DNA of 15,704 nt, taken from positions 1 to 15,704 of the forward strand of contig JALRFT010000291.1 of assembly GCA_023261915.1 (NCBI GenBank), given 5' to 3'. The first letter of the stretch is position 1; each line of letters opens with the position of its first letter. The position numbers were made by a program, and so were the translations under genes. The stretch is from Acidimicrobiales bacterium (GTDB lineage: Bacteria > Actinomycetota > Acidimicrobiia > Acidimicrobiales > Acidimicrobilacustridaceae). Below the pieces are notes generated by a model. The model worked only from the letters and a program-made list of their open reading frames with translations, ran no database searches and was not told where the DNA came from. Positions 7,556 through 14,810 of this stretch are shown here, one piece after another.

Positions 7556-8052
7556 GACGGCCCCCCTCCTGCGATCTCGACCGGTTCGAAGCAGGCGATG
7601 GCGTGGATGCCCGGTTCGGCATCAGCCGCCCACCGGACCCGAACTCGCATGCCGGTGCGCACCGACGATGTGTCGGTTACATCCAACGCATGCAACATCG
7701 CAGTGTCGGCACCGTCGAGTCGAACGAGTACCCAAGCGAAGGGGCGATTGAGTGGTTGGGAATCATCGGGGTCGGCCTCCCACGACCATGAGACCACCTC
7801 GCCCTCGTTAGCCACATCGACCCAGTTGTCGAGCCGTTCGCCCGTCGAGGCATGGAACTCGGCCGGGGGTACGAATACCGTCCCGTCGGCCGAGACTGTG
7901 GCGCCCACCTTGTGGTTGGCGAGGCCCGTGAGGAAAGCCCCATAGATCGGACCCACAGTGCGGGAGTAGGGATAGGCCAGGTTCAGCGGCGCCGTGAACG
8001 AGCCGTCATCGGCGATGGCATAGCCCGGACCGTCAGCCATCTCGTCTGTCAC
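7552..8052 (-). CDS. DUF35-like OB-fold protein lacking the zinc-ribbon cysteines
   Basis: This 166-residue protein is first in the minus-strand unit. It has the DUF35 layout: AYPYSRTVGPIYGAFLTGLANHKVGATVSADGTVF, then VPPAEF where the zinc-ribbon paralog has FPPR. The OB-fold half follows: GEVVSWSWEAD, FAWVLVRLDGADTAMLHALD, GMRVRVRW and ACFEPV. The positions matching the four zinc cysteines carry no Cys (ATVSADG in place of the CPSC region), so it probably has no zinc site. Similarity between the two adjacent DUF35 genes suggests an old duplication. From memory, mycobacteria appear to carry the two as one longer protein (Rv3521). The start is uncertain: GTG 8052 has AGGA about 9 nt upstream; ATG 8040 is the alternative, four codons in. 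The gene shares a 104-nt divergent region and operator site 2 with the transporter. Confidence 0.82.
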   Translation of the reverse strand: MTDEMADGPGYAIADDGSFTAPLNLAYPYSRTVGPIYGAFLTGLANHKVGATVSADGTVFVPPAEFHASTGERLDNWVDVANEGEVVSWSWEADPDDSQPLNRPFAWVLVRLDGADTAMLHALDVTDTSSVRTGMRVRVRWAADAEPGIHAIACFEPVEIAGGGPS

Positions 8053-8082
8053 AACCCGAGTTCCTAGCACACGACAACCGTT

Positions 8083-8101
8083 TCCTGACGAGGCGTCAGA
8101 T
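8083..8101. promoter_or_regulatory. Palindromic operator candidate, site 2
   Basis: The sequence is TCCTGACG-AGG-CGTCAGAT. The inner 6-bp arms (8085-8099) are perfect and identical to sites 1 and 3; the flanking bases are only partly symmetric. It lies between the DUF35 unit (-) and the transporter operon (+), about 31 nt upstream of the DUF35 start and 55 nt upstream of the binding-protein start. The left arm could double as a -35 element (CTGACG) for the transporter promoter, so repressor binding would block RNA polymerase. Confidence 0.8.
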
Positions 8102-8107
8102 GGGTTT

Positions 8108-8117
8108 GCTAGGGTTC
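8108..8117 (+). promoter_or_regulatory. Candidate -10 region of transporter operon
   Basis: GCTAGGGTTC contains TAGGGT (8110-8115), which fits the actinobacterial TAnnnT -10 pattern. The identical ten bases occur at 14801-14810 before the acyl-CoA dehydrogenase gene. If used, transcription would start near 8122 with a leader of about 35 nt. TAGGG-TTC-CCCTA (8110-8122) is also a short inverted repeat. No strong -35 is visible other than CTGACG of the operator. Confidence 0.45.
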
Positions 8118-8156
8118 CCCTACTCGCCCGGGGGGGCTTGACCACAGGGGGTCGTG

Positions 8157-9560
8157 ATGTCCAAGCGTTCCGTGATCGCAGTTCTCGCAGTCGGTGCACT
8201 CCTCATTGGAGCCTGTTCAAGCCGTGGCTCGTCCGAGGGCGCAAGCTCAACCACGACGCCCACCACCGCCGCCACCGGTGACACTGCGTCCTTCGGGTCC
8301 CTCGCAGCGCCATGTGGGCCTGGGGATGCCACCATCAATGCCGAGGAGAACGCCGGGGCCACCGATGCAATCAATGTCGGTACGGCTACCGACAAGGGCT
8401 TCAGCATCGTTCCCGGTCTCAACATCGAGATGGAAGACGCAGCCAAGGCCTTCATCGCATGGTGCAACGAGCAAGGTGGCGTCAAGGGCCTCCCCCTCAA
8501 GCTCGTCGAGCTCGACGCCGCGTACTTCAACGTCCCCGCCATGATGGAACAGGCCTGCGACGAGGTGTTTTCCATGGTTGGCGGCGGTGTGGTGCTCGAC
8601 GATCAGGAGTTCCCCCGATTCAACGAGTGCGGGATGATCGACATCGCCGGCTACTCGGTCACGACCACCAAGGCCATGTCATCGGGTATGACCCAGCCGC
8701 TGCCCAACCCGTCCAACGCCAAGCCCACCGGATGGCTGCGCTGGGCCGCGGAGAACCGACCTGAGGATGTGAAGCGCACTGCCGTTATGTACGGCGCCGT
8801 CGCCAGTATCGAGACCGTGGCCAAGCAGGACATCGAGACAATGGAGAAGGTCGGCGGCTACGAGATCGTGGCCACCCCGGTCTACAACCCTGCCGGGGAG
8901 GCCAACTGGGCGCCCTTCGCCCAGCAGCTCAAGGATGCCAACGTTTCTCTCCTTGACTTCGTCGGCCAGCCCGCCAACCTCGTGAATCTGCTGCGGGCCA
9001 TGGATGAGATCGGCTACCGGCCCAACACCATCATTCAGCAGTCGAACTTCTACGACTCAGTGCTCACCGAAGGTGCTGGTCCCCTCGCCGACGGCATCCT
9101 GGTCCGGACCTTCTACACACCATTCTCGGAGGGCGACCTGAACCCGGCCATGGCCCGCTACCTCGACAACATGGCCAAGTACAACCCGAATGGGAAGATC
9201 GCTGGCTTGGGCCTGCAGACGACCTCGGCCTACCTGCTCTTCGTGACCGCCGCCAACAAGTGCGCCGAGTCGAACGGTGGAGCGCTCAACCGTGAGTGCG
9301 TGCTCGACGCTGCCAAATCGATCACCGATTGGGACGGCGGTGGCATCCACGCCCCATCGAACCCGGCCTCCAACCGGCCACCGAACTGCGAGATGCTGCT
9401 CGAGATCAAGGACGGGCAGTTCACCCGCCTGTTCCCCCAGCGGGACAGCAGTGACGACAACAGCGGCGGTGGCGGTGGATGGCACTGCCGTGACAACAAC
9501 GTGGTGGAGCTGACCGGGGACTACGGCGACGTGAACGCCGGCGTCGACCCCAACCGCTGA
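8157..9560 (+). CDS. ABC transporter substrate-binding lipoprotein (type I, BCAA/LivJ-like)
   Basis: This 467-residue binding protein has a lipoprotein signal: positive SKR, a hydrophobic run VIAVLAVGALLIGA and the lipobox IGAC with Cys20. A Ser/Thr/Gly-rich linker (residues 21-47) would tether it outside the membrane. The mature part follows the Peripla_BP_6 pattern: INVGTATDKGFS, AFIAWCNEQGGVKGLPLKLVELD, VGGGVVLDDQEFP, RTAVMYGAV and LLRAMDEIGYRPNTI. The ATG at 8157 is chosen because AGGGGG (8146-8151) is correctly spaced; the GTG at 8154 is too close. A Gly-rich stretch (GGGGGW) lies near the C-terminus. Its position first in an operon with a LivHM-type permease and LivG/LivF ATPases makes it the specificity determinant. 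The shared operator and sterol-catabolic neighbours suggest a steroid or branched-acid ligand rather than an amino acid; that is inference. Confidence 0.9.
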   Translation: MSKRSVIAVLAVGALLIGACSSRGSSEGASSTTTPTTAATGDTASFGSLAAPCGPGDATINAEENAGATDAINVGTATDKGFSIVPGLNIEMEDAAKAFIAWCNEQGGVKGLPLKLVELDAAYFNVPAMMEQACDEVFSMVGGGVVLDDQEFPRFNECGMIDIAGYSVTTTKAMSSGMTQPLPNPSNAKPTGWLRWAAENRPEDVKRTAVMYGAVASIETVAKQDIETMEKVGGYEIVATPVYNPAGEANWAPFAQQLKDANVSLLDFVGQPANLVNLLRAMDEIGYRPNTIIQQSNFYDSVLTEGAGPLADGILVRTFYTPFSEGDLNPAMARYLDNMAKYNPNGKIAGLGLQTTSAYLLFVTAANKCAESNGGALNRECVLDAAKSITDWDGGGIHAPSNPASNRPPNCEMLLEIKDGQFTRLFPQRDSSDDNSGGGGGWHCRDNNVVELTGDYGDVNAGVDPNR

Positions 9561-9607
9561 GTTATTCAGCCAGTGGTCAGGGCCCGTGATCGGGTGGGAG
9601 GTGTGAC

Positions 9608-11884
9608 GTGCAGCAACTGATCGCCTACACCATCATCGGTCTGACCACTGGTGCCATCTATGCGGTTGCCGCCAGCGGACTGGTGGTGACCTACACCACC
9701 TCGGGCATCTTCAACTTCGCCCACGGTGCCACCGGCATGCTGGCGGCGTTCACCTACTGGCAGTTCCGCTACGCATGGGGGTGGCCGGCCCCGCTCGCCC
9801 TACTTCTCGTTCTCGGTGTTATCGCTCCCCTATTTGGGGCCCTCGTCGAACGGGTTGTGCTGCGCAACCTGCGTGACACGGCGGAGGTCGTCAAGGTCAC
9901 CGTGACCGTAGGTCTCACCGTGGCGATGATCGGCCTGGCTACATGGTTGTGGCCACCCGCTAACCGGGAGCGGTTCAAGGGCTTCTTCGATGGCAACAGC
10001 GTCGAAATTTTCGGCGTGAATGTCAGTTGGCACAAGTTGATCGCCTTTGGATGTGCCATCGCCGTGGCCGTTGGCCTGCGACTCGTGCTCTACAAGACCC
10101 GCCTCGGTATCGCCATGCGGGCCGCCGTGGACGATCGCAACCTCGCTGAACTCAATGGAGCGCGCCCCGGCTTTGCGTCCATGGTGGCGTGGGCGGGAAG
10201 TGCCTCACTCGCTGGTCTCGCCGGCATCCTGCTCGCCGCCGAGGTCGGCCTCAACATCGTTCCTCTCACACTTTTGGTGGTCAGCGCCTACTCGGCTGCC
10301 ATCGTCGGTCGTTTACGCAGCCTGCCGTGGACGTTCGTTGGTGCCCTGATCCTTGGATTGCTCGAGGCCTACACACTGTGGGCCAACGGCTCGAGCTGGT
10401 TCCCTCGGGAAATCGGTGGGTTCTCCACCTCCGGGCTGCGCGGTGCACTCCCCACCATCTTCCTCTTCGTCGTACTGATCGCCCTGCCACAGGCCAGGCT
10501 CCGAGCTGGAGCAGTTCGGATCAGGGAGCGGGCTGTGGTCCCCTCATGGTCCATGTCGTTGTTGGGCACGGGGCTCCTGATCGCCTTCGTCGCCTCGCTC
10601 GTGGGTCTGTTGACCCGGGCCAACACGCTGCAACTCTCCAACGGTCTGGTCCTTGCGATCGCAGCACTCTCGCTCGTCCCGCTCACCGGATATGCCGGAC
10701 AGCTCTCGTTGGCTCCGCTCACCTTCGCCGGCCTCGGCGCCGTCATCATGGCCAAACTCCCATGGAATGGCAGCGTGCTGGCTCTGCTCGTGACCGTCGC
10801 CATCGTGGCTGCCATCGGTGCGCTGGTGGCCCTGCCGGCCCTTCGCCTCCAGGGCATCTACCTAGCGCTCGCCACCGGAGCCTTCGCCATCATGGTGACC
10901 GTTCTGATTTTCAATCAATCCAACGTGTTCACCAATGGGGCCGTCGACGTGCCGCCGTTGCAGATCCCGGGTCTTGATCTCGCCGACCCCGCCCAGAAGG
11001 CCATCTTCCTCTCTGTCGCGTTCTCCGCTCTGGCGCTCGTGGTCGTCACGGTGCGACGCAGCCGGCTCGGACGACGCATGGTGGCAATGAAGGACTCACC
11101 ACTGGCGGGGGCAACGGTCGGCATGAACCTCACCGGAACCAAACTCGCGGCTTTCGCCCTCTCGGCAGGGATCGCAGCATTCGCCGGCGCTCTCAACACC
11201 GGAAAGGTGACAGCCGATCTCTACTCGTTCGACCAGAGTCTGCCTCTCGTGTTGCTCGTCGTGGTCGGTGGAGTGAGCGCCATCAGCGGTGCACTGTTCG
11301 GCGGCGTACTGCTCGGAGCCAACGCCCTCCTCGCCACCATCGTGCCCACCCTGTCGAACGTGACCAAGGTGCTGCCCGGTCTGGCCGGCATCAGCCTCGG
11401 TCGCAACCCCGATGGTGCCGTGCCCCAGATCGAGGAGAACTTCGCTCCCGTCGGTCGTCACCTACCGTCAATTGTCATCGCCATCGCCGGGGCTGTGGTC
11501 CTGCGTCTGCTCACGGGCTTGGGGGTCATCGGCAACTGGTCCTTCGCCGTGGGTCTCGCCGTGTGGGTCCTCGCCGTTGTCCCCAACCTGCCGGCACTCT
11601 TGGCGGGCTCCGCCGAGCTGGGTCGGCGCTTTGCTGTGGGCATGGGACTCCTTGGGGTGATGGGCGTCGCTGCGGGTCTCGACTGGGCGACACTGCTCAA
11701 CGCCAGCGGGTGGCGGCTGCTCATGATCGTCGTGATCGTTGCCGTTGCCGGGCCCGCCGCCCGTTCAGCCCTCGACACCACAGTGCGTACCCCCGCCGTC
11801 TCTCCTGATCTCATCGGCATCGACCGTCCGTTCACTCCCGCAGAAATCCTCGAGGCCGAACGAGCTGTGGGAGCGGTGCGATGA
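9608..11884 (+). CDS. Fused LivH-LivM type ABC transporter permease
   Basis: This 758-residue polytopic membrane protein joins both permease halves of a BCAA-type importer. The LivH-like half (about 1-295) has GLTTGAIYAVAASGLVVTY, GIFNFAHGATGM, the LGIAMRAAVDDRNLAELNG loop that contacts the ATPase, and IALPQ. The LivM-like half (about 315-595) has LSNGLVLAIAALSLVPLTGY-AGQLSLA, LPALRLQGIYLALATGAFAI, then MVAMKDSPLAGATVGMN and AAFALSAGIAAFAGAL. An extra C-terminal part (about 619-720) adds three or four hydrophobic segments not in canonical LivM, followed by a cytoplasmic tail. The GTG at 9608 follows GGGAGGTG (9596-9603). The stop overlaps the LivG ATG (ATGA). HM fusions occur in actinobacteria; the C-terminal extension is unusual and its role unknown. 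Confidence 0.9.
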   Translation: MQQLIAYTIIGLTTGAIYAVAASGLVVTYTTSGIFNFAHGATGMLAAFTYWQFRYAWGWPAPLALLLVLGVIAPLFGALVERVVLRNLRDTAEVVKVTVTVGLTVAMIGLATWLWPPANRERFKGFFDGNSVEIFGVNVSWHKLIAFGCAIAVAVGLRLVLYKTRLGIAMRAAVDDRNLAELNGARPGFASMVAWAGSASLAGLAGILLAAEVGLNIVPLTLLVVSAYSAAIVGRLRSLPWTFVGALILGLLEAYTLWANGSSWFPREIGGFSTSGLRGALPTIFLFVVLIALPQARLRAGAVRIRERAVVPSWSMSLLGTGLLIAFVASLVGLLTRANTLQLSNGLVLAIAALSLVPLTGYAGQLSLAPLTFAGLGAVIMAKLPWNGSVLALLVTVAIVAAIGALVALPALRLQGIYLALATGAFAIMVTVLIFNQSNVFTNGAVDVPPLQIPGLDLADPAQKAIFLSVAFSALALVVVTVRRSRLGRRMVAMKDSPLAGATVGMNLTGTKLAAFALSAGIAAFAGALNTGKVTADLYSFDQSLPLVLLVVVGGVSAISGALFGGVLLGANALLATIVPTLSNVTKVLPGLAGISLGRNPDGAVPQIEENFAPVGRHLPSIVIAIAGAVVLRLLTGLGVIGNWSFAVGLAVWVLAVVPNLPALLAGSAELGRRFAVGMGLLGVMGVAAGLDWATLLNASGWRLLMIVVIVAVAGPAARSALDTTVRTPAVSPDLIGIDRPFTPAEILEAERAVGAVR

Positions 11885-12591
11885 GCGCCACGCTCGAGGT
11901 GACCGGTGTATCGGTGCACTTCGGTGGCGTCACCGCCGTCGACGACGCCCACATCAGTGCCGATGCCGGATCCGTGACCGGGCTCATCGGACCGAACGGT
12001 GCCGGCAAGACCACGCTCTTCAACGTCATCACCGGGGTGCAGCCGGCAACGACAGGAACCGTGACCCTCGAGGGCACCGACATCTCACGACTCCCCACTT
12101 TCCGACGGGCCCGCTTGGGGATGGCGAGAACCTTCCAACGGCTGGAACTGTTCTGGACCCTCAGTGTGCTCGACAACGTCCTTGTCGCCGCCGAGCAGGC
12201 CGGTGATCCAACCCCCGCCGAGACGGCCCAGCGCCTCCTCGAACGCGTCGGGGTGGGTCAACTCGCCGGTGAGCAGGCCGGCAGCCTTCCCACGGGATCC
12301 GCTCGACTCGTGGAAGTGGCTCGGGCGCTGGCCTGTGAACCCAAAGTGCTGTTGCTCGACGAACCAGCGTCGGGTCTCGACGAAACCGAAACCCGCCAAC
12401 TCGGGGTTCTGCTCCGAAGTCTTGCTGGGGAAGGCCTCGCCGTCTTGTTGGTGGAACACGACATGAGCCTGGTCATGGAGATCTGCGACACGGTTTCGGT
12501 CCTCGATCTCGGGAGGGTCATCGCCAGCGGGACCCCCGCCGAGGTGCGGGCTCACCCGATGGTCATCGAGGCCTACCTGGGGGCGGCATGA
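11881..12591 (+). CDS. livG: LivG-type ABC transporter ATP-binding protein
   Basis: This 236-residue ATPase has Walker A GPNGAGKTT (37-45), Q-loop Gln86 (RTFQRLE), Walker B VLLLDEP (156-162), D-loop SGLDETE and H-loop His193 (VEHD). The ABC signature is non-canonical: LPTGSARLVEVARAL (136-150) in place of LSGGQ. The AGTFQ/RTFQ and LFxxLSVLDNV layout, with GTPAEVRAHPMVIEAYLG at the end, is typical of LivG rather than LivF. It overlaps both neighbours by 4 nt, so stoichiometric coupled translation is likely. It would work with the LivF-type ATPase as the heterodimeric motor. Confidence 0.92.
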   Translation: MSATLEVTGVSVHFGGVTAVDDAHISADAGSVTGLIGPNGAGKTTLFNVITGVQPATTGTVTLEGTDISRLPTFRRARLGMARTFQRLELFWTLSVLDNVLVAAEQAGDPTPAETAQRLLERVGVGQLAGEQAGSLPTGSARLVEVARALACEPKVLLLDEPASGLDETETRQLGVLLRSLAGEGLAVLLVEHDMSLVMEICDTVSVLDLGRVIASGTPAEVRAHPMVIEAYLGAA

Positions 12592-13340
12592 GCGAGTCGT
12601 CCACTGCCAGTCCGCCACCAACGGCCGACACCACCAGCCCGACGATCCTTGCCCTGCGGGACGTGCGCGCCGCCTACGGCTCTATTGAGGTGCTCCACGG
12701 CATCACCATCGAGGTACCGACCGGGTCGGTGGTGGCTCTGCTCGGGCCCAATGGTGCGGGCAAGACCACGACGATCAGTGTGGCCAGTGGACTGATGCCG
12801 GTCACCGGCGGAGCGCTCGAAATCGCCGGACAGGACGTGACCGGCGTCGGCGCCACCGAACTCGCTCGGGCCGGTGTATGCACCGTGCCCGAAGGCCGTG
12901 GCGTCTTCCCCAACCTGACCATTACCGAAAACCTCCTCATGGCCAGCTACACCGGCGTTGAGCGGAACGAGATCCGGGATCTGGCCTTCGCCCGCTTCCC
13001 CCGACTCGCCGAACGTCGCGATCAACTCGCGGGAACCCTCTCCGGCGGCGAGCAACAGATGCTCGCCATGGCCCGAGCCCTCAGCACCGATCCCGTCATC
13101 CTGATGCTCGATGAGCTGTCGATGGGCCTCGCCCCCAAGATCGTGGGCCAGCTCTACGAGCAGGTCGCTGCCATCGCCGCTGACGGGGTTTCCGTGCTCG
13201 TGGTGGAGCAATTCGCCCGATCGGTGCTCGGGGTGGCCGACCATGCAGTGGTCATGGCCCATGGAACCGTGCAATGGTCAGGGGCGGCGAACGACCTTGA
13301 TGAAGATCTGTTGACCAGTACCTATCTGGGGGGACCATGA
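12588..13340 (+). CDS. livF: LivF-type ABC transporter ATP-binding protein
   Basis: This 250-residue ATPase has Walker A GPNGAGKTT (53-61), the LivF hallmark PEGRGVFPNLTITENL (101-116), a canonical signature LSGGEQQMLAMARAL (151-165), and Walker B ILMLDELSMGLAP (171-183). The H-loop position carries Gln (VVEQF, Gln208), as is usual in LivF. A poorly conserved Ser/Thr/Pro-rich N-terminal extension of about 18 residues precedes the domain, so a slightly later start cannot be excluded. The ATG at 12588 nevertheless overlaps the LivG stop (ATGA), which supports it. It pairs with LivG; the intact signature here may compensate for the divergent one in LivG. Confidence 0.93.
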   Translation: MSESSTASPPPTADTTSPTILALRDVRAAYGSIEVLHGITIEVPTGSVVALLGPNGAGKTTTISVASGLMPVTGGALEIAGQDVTGVGATELARAGVCTVPEGRGVFPNLTITENLLMASYTGVERNEIRDLAFARFPRLAERRDQLAGTLSGGEQQMLAMARALSTDPVILMLDELSMGLAPKIVGQLYEQVAAIAADGVSVLVVEQFARSVLGVADHAVVMAHGTVQWSGAANDLDEDLLTSTYLGGP

Positions 13341-13705
13341 ACGAGGAACGCATCGACGAGTTCACTGCCGAGGTGACGCAACTGCAGTTGCGGGCCGGCC
13401 GAGGGGACCGGGAACGACTTCTGCTGGCACTCGGCACCGTGGCGCTCGTCGCCGGAATCATCATGACGATCGCCGGCGGGATCCAGGCCTCCGGTAGCGC
13501 CGTCCCAGCCGATCAGACGGCGGCGATCGCCACCGGTAGCTACATCGGGCTCGCCTTGTTGATCGCGGGCGCCGCTCTGTTCATCCGCTACTCGGTCGGA
13601 CGCATGCTGCGCTTCTGGCTGGTCCGCATCGTGCACGAACAGCGCACCGAGACCGACCGCTTGATCGCCGCCATCGAGCAACTGCGCTCGTCTGACAACA
13701 CCTGA
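13337..13705 (+). CDS. Small two-helix membrane protein of the transporter operon, unknown function
   Basis: This 122-residue protein matches no family I recognise. The ATG overlaps the LivF stop (ATGA), so it is almost certainly translated with the transporter. It has an amphipathic, charged N-terminus (1-27), a first membrane helix (about 28-50: LLLALGTVALVAGIIMTIAG), a short extracytoplasmic loop (SGSAVPADQT) and a second helix (about 66-86: TGSYIGLALLIAGAALFIRY). A charged C-terminal helix (90-118, RIVHEQRTETDRLIAAIEQL) could form a coiled coil. No signal peptide or catalytic motif is visible. It could be an accessory subunit stabilising or regulating the permease; this is inferred from its position only. 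It converges on the LLM oxidoreductase gene with 22 nt between stops. Confidence 0.8.
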   Translation: MNEERIDEFTAEVTQLQLRAGRGDRERLLLALGTVALVAGIIMTIAGGIQASGSAVPADQTAAIATGSYIGLALLIAGAALFIRYSVGRMLRFWLVRIVHEQRTETDRLIAAIEQLRSSDNT

Positions 13706-13709
13706 TCGC

Positions 13710-13723
13710 CGGCGCACGCGCCG
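13710..13723. terminator. Possible short hairpin between convergent genes
   Basis: CGGCGC-AC-GCGCCG is a perfect GC-only inverted repeat lying exactly in the 22-nt gap between two convergent stops. The two-base centre would force a stem of about five pairs with a four-base loop, and no T-tract follows on either strand. It may be a weak bidirectional terminator or just GC-rich chance. Confidence 0.25.
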
Positions 13724-13727
13724 ACGG

Positions 13728-14765
13728 TCAACCCAGAACCAGTTCGGCGACCTGACGGAGGGTCTGGGGCGGACCACCGATGAGCATGGTGGTCACGCGA
13801 CTCTCACGCCACGCCTCGAGGTCATGACGAATCTTGGCGGCCGGACCGACCAGACAGATCTCGTCAACCATGGCGTCGGGCACCGCCGCAATGGCGTCAG
13901 CCTGCTGACCCGACAGGTACAGGTCCTGGATCCGGTCGACAGCGTCGCTGTACCCGAGTCGACGGAACACGTCGGCATGGAAGTTGGCTTCCTTGGCTCC
14001 CATGCCGCCCACGTAGAGGGCGAGGATGGGGCGCATGGCGTCGTAGGCCGCGGCGAGGTCGTCGTTGACGACGACGTTAACCATGGCCAACACCTCGAAG
14101 TCCTCGGGAGTGCGCCGGGCAGTGGGTCGGGCGAAGCCCTCAGCAAGATGGGGGGCGTAGAGCTCCTCGTGACGAGGGGCGTAGAAGATCGGGAACCATC
14201 CGTCAGCGATCTCGGCGGCCAACGCCACGTTCTTGGGACCCTCGGCACCCATGAAGATCGGCAGGTCGGCCCGCAAGGGGTGGGTCATGATGTTGAGCGC
14301 CTTGCCCAGACCGGTACCCCCCTCAGCGGGGATCGGGTACTCGGGCCCCTCGTTGGTGAGCCGGTCCTCCCGAGCAAGAATCCGCCGGATGATGTCGATG
14401 TATTCACGGGTGCGCGCCAGCGGGCGGTTGAAGCGCTGGCCGTACCAACCCTCGACGACCTGGGGTCCACTCACGCCGAGACCGAGGCAGAATCGCCCGC
14501 CGGAGAGGTGGTCCATGGTGACCGCCGCCATGGCGGCGGCCGCCGGGGTCCGGGCTGACAACTGCATGACGTTGGTGCCGAGGCGCAGTTTGGTGGTTCG
14601 TGACCCCCACCACGCCAGCGGGGAGATCACGTCGGACCCCCACGATTCGGCCGTCCACACCGAGTCGAACCCGAGACGCTCCACCTCGACGATGGTGTCC
14701 TCGACCCCGGAAGGCATGCTCCGGCCCCAGTATCCGATGTGCCACCCCAGTTTCAGGTCCCCCAT
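13728..14765 (-). CDS. LLM-class (probable F420-dependent) oxidoreductase, Rv3520c-like
   Basis: This 345-residue luciferase-like TIM-barrel protein probably uses coenzyme F420 for hydride transfer. Landmarks are LGWHIGYWG (6-14), FDSVWTAESWGSD, SPLAWWGSRT, LRLGTNVMQLSARTP and TMDHLSGGRFCLGLGVSGPQVVEGWYGQRF. LARTREYIDIIRRI, HPLRADLPIFMGAEGPKNVALAAEIADGWFPIFY and YVGGMGAKEANFHADVFRRLGY follow. This wording closely follows Rv3520c, an uncharacterised LLM protein encoded near echA19 and the ltp3/ltp4 genes in M. tuberculosis. The ATG at 14765 is the first in the frame. It has no strong Shine-Dalgarno, and a TAGGGT (minus strand, 14779-14774) ends only 9 nt upstream, so the transcript may be leaderless. 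Operator site 3 lies 43-61 nt upstream. The substrate is unknown; a double-bond or ketone reduction on a sterol intermediate is possible. FMN rather than F420 cannot be excluded. Confidence 0.88.
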   Translation of the reverse strand: MGDLKLGWHIGYWGRSMPSGVEDTIVEVERLGFDSVWTAESWGSDVISPLAWWGSRTTKLRLGTNVMQLSARTPAAAAMAAVTMDHLSGGRFCLGLGVSGPQVVEGWYGQRFNRPLARTREYIDIIRRILAREDRLTNEGPEYPIPAEGGTGLGKALNIMTHPLRADLPIFMGAEGPKNVALAAEIADGWFPIFYAPRHEELYAPHLAEGFARPTARRTPEDFEVLAMVNVVVNDDLAAAYDAMRPILALYVGGMGAKEANFHADVFRRLGYSDAVDRIQDLYLSGQQADAIAAVPDAMVDEICLVGPAAKIRHDLEAWRESRVTTMLIGGPPQTLRQVAELVLG

Positions 14766-14773
14766 GGGCGGTC

Positions 14774-14779
14774 ACCCTA
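14774..14779 (-). promoter_or_regulatory. Candidate -10 for the LLM oxidoreductase gene
   Basis: TAGGGT on the minus strand repeats the TAnnnT element seen before two plus-strand genes. It ends 9 nt before the ATG at 14765, which would give a nearly leaderless mRNA, common in actinobacteria. No clear -35 is visible. Confidence 0.3.
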
Positions 14780-14800
14780 ACCGCCCTCCCCAGCGGTCGC

Positions 14801-14810
14801 GCTAGGGTTC
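14801..14810 (+). promoter_or_regulatory. Candidate -10 region of acyl-CoA dehydrogenase gene
   Basis: GCTAGGGTTC is identical to the ten bases at 8108-8117. TAGGGT (14803-14808) fits TAnnnT. The predicted start of transcription (about 14815) falls inside operator site 3 (14808-14826), which would suit direct repression. Confidence 0.45.

Noticed and set aside
9583..9594. CCCG-TGAT-CGGG mini-hairpin between the binding protein and permease genes
   Set aside because: A four-pair stem is too weak to call an attenuator or processing site.
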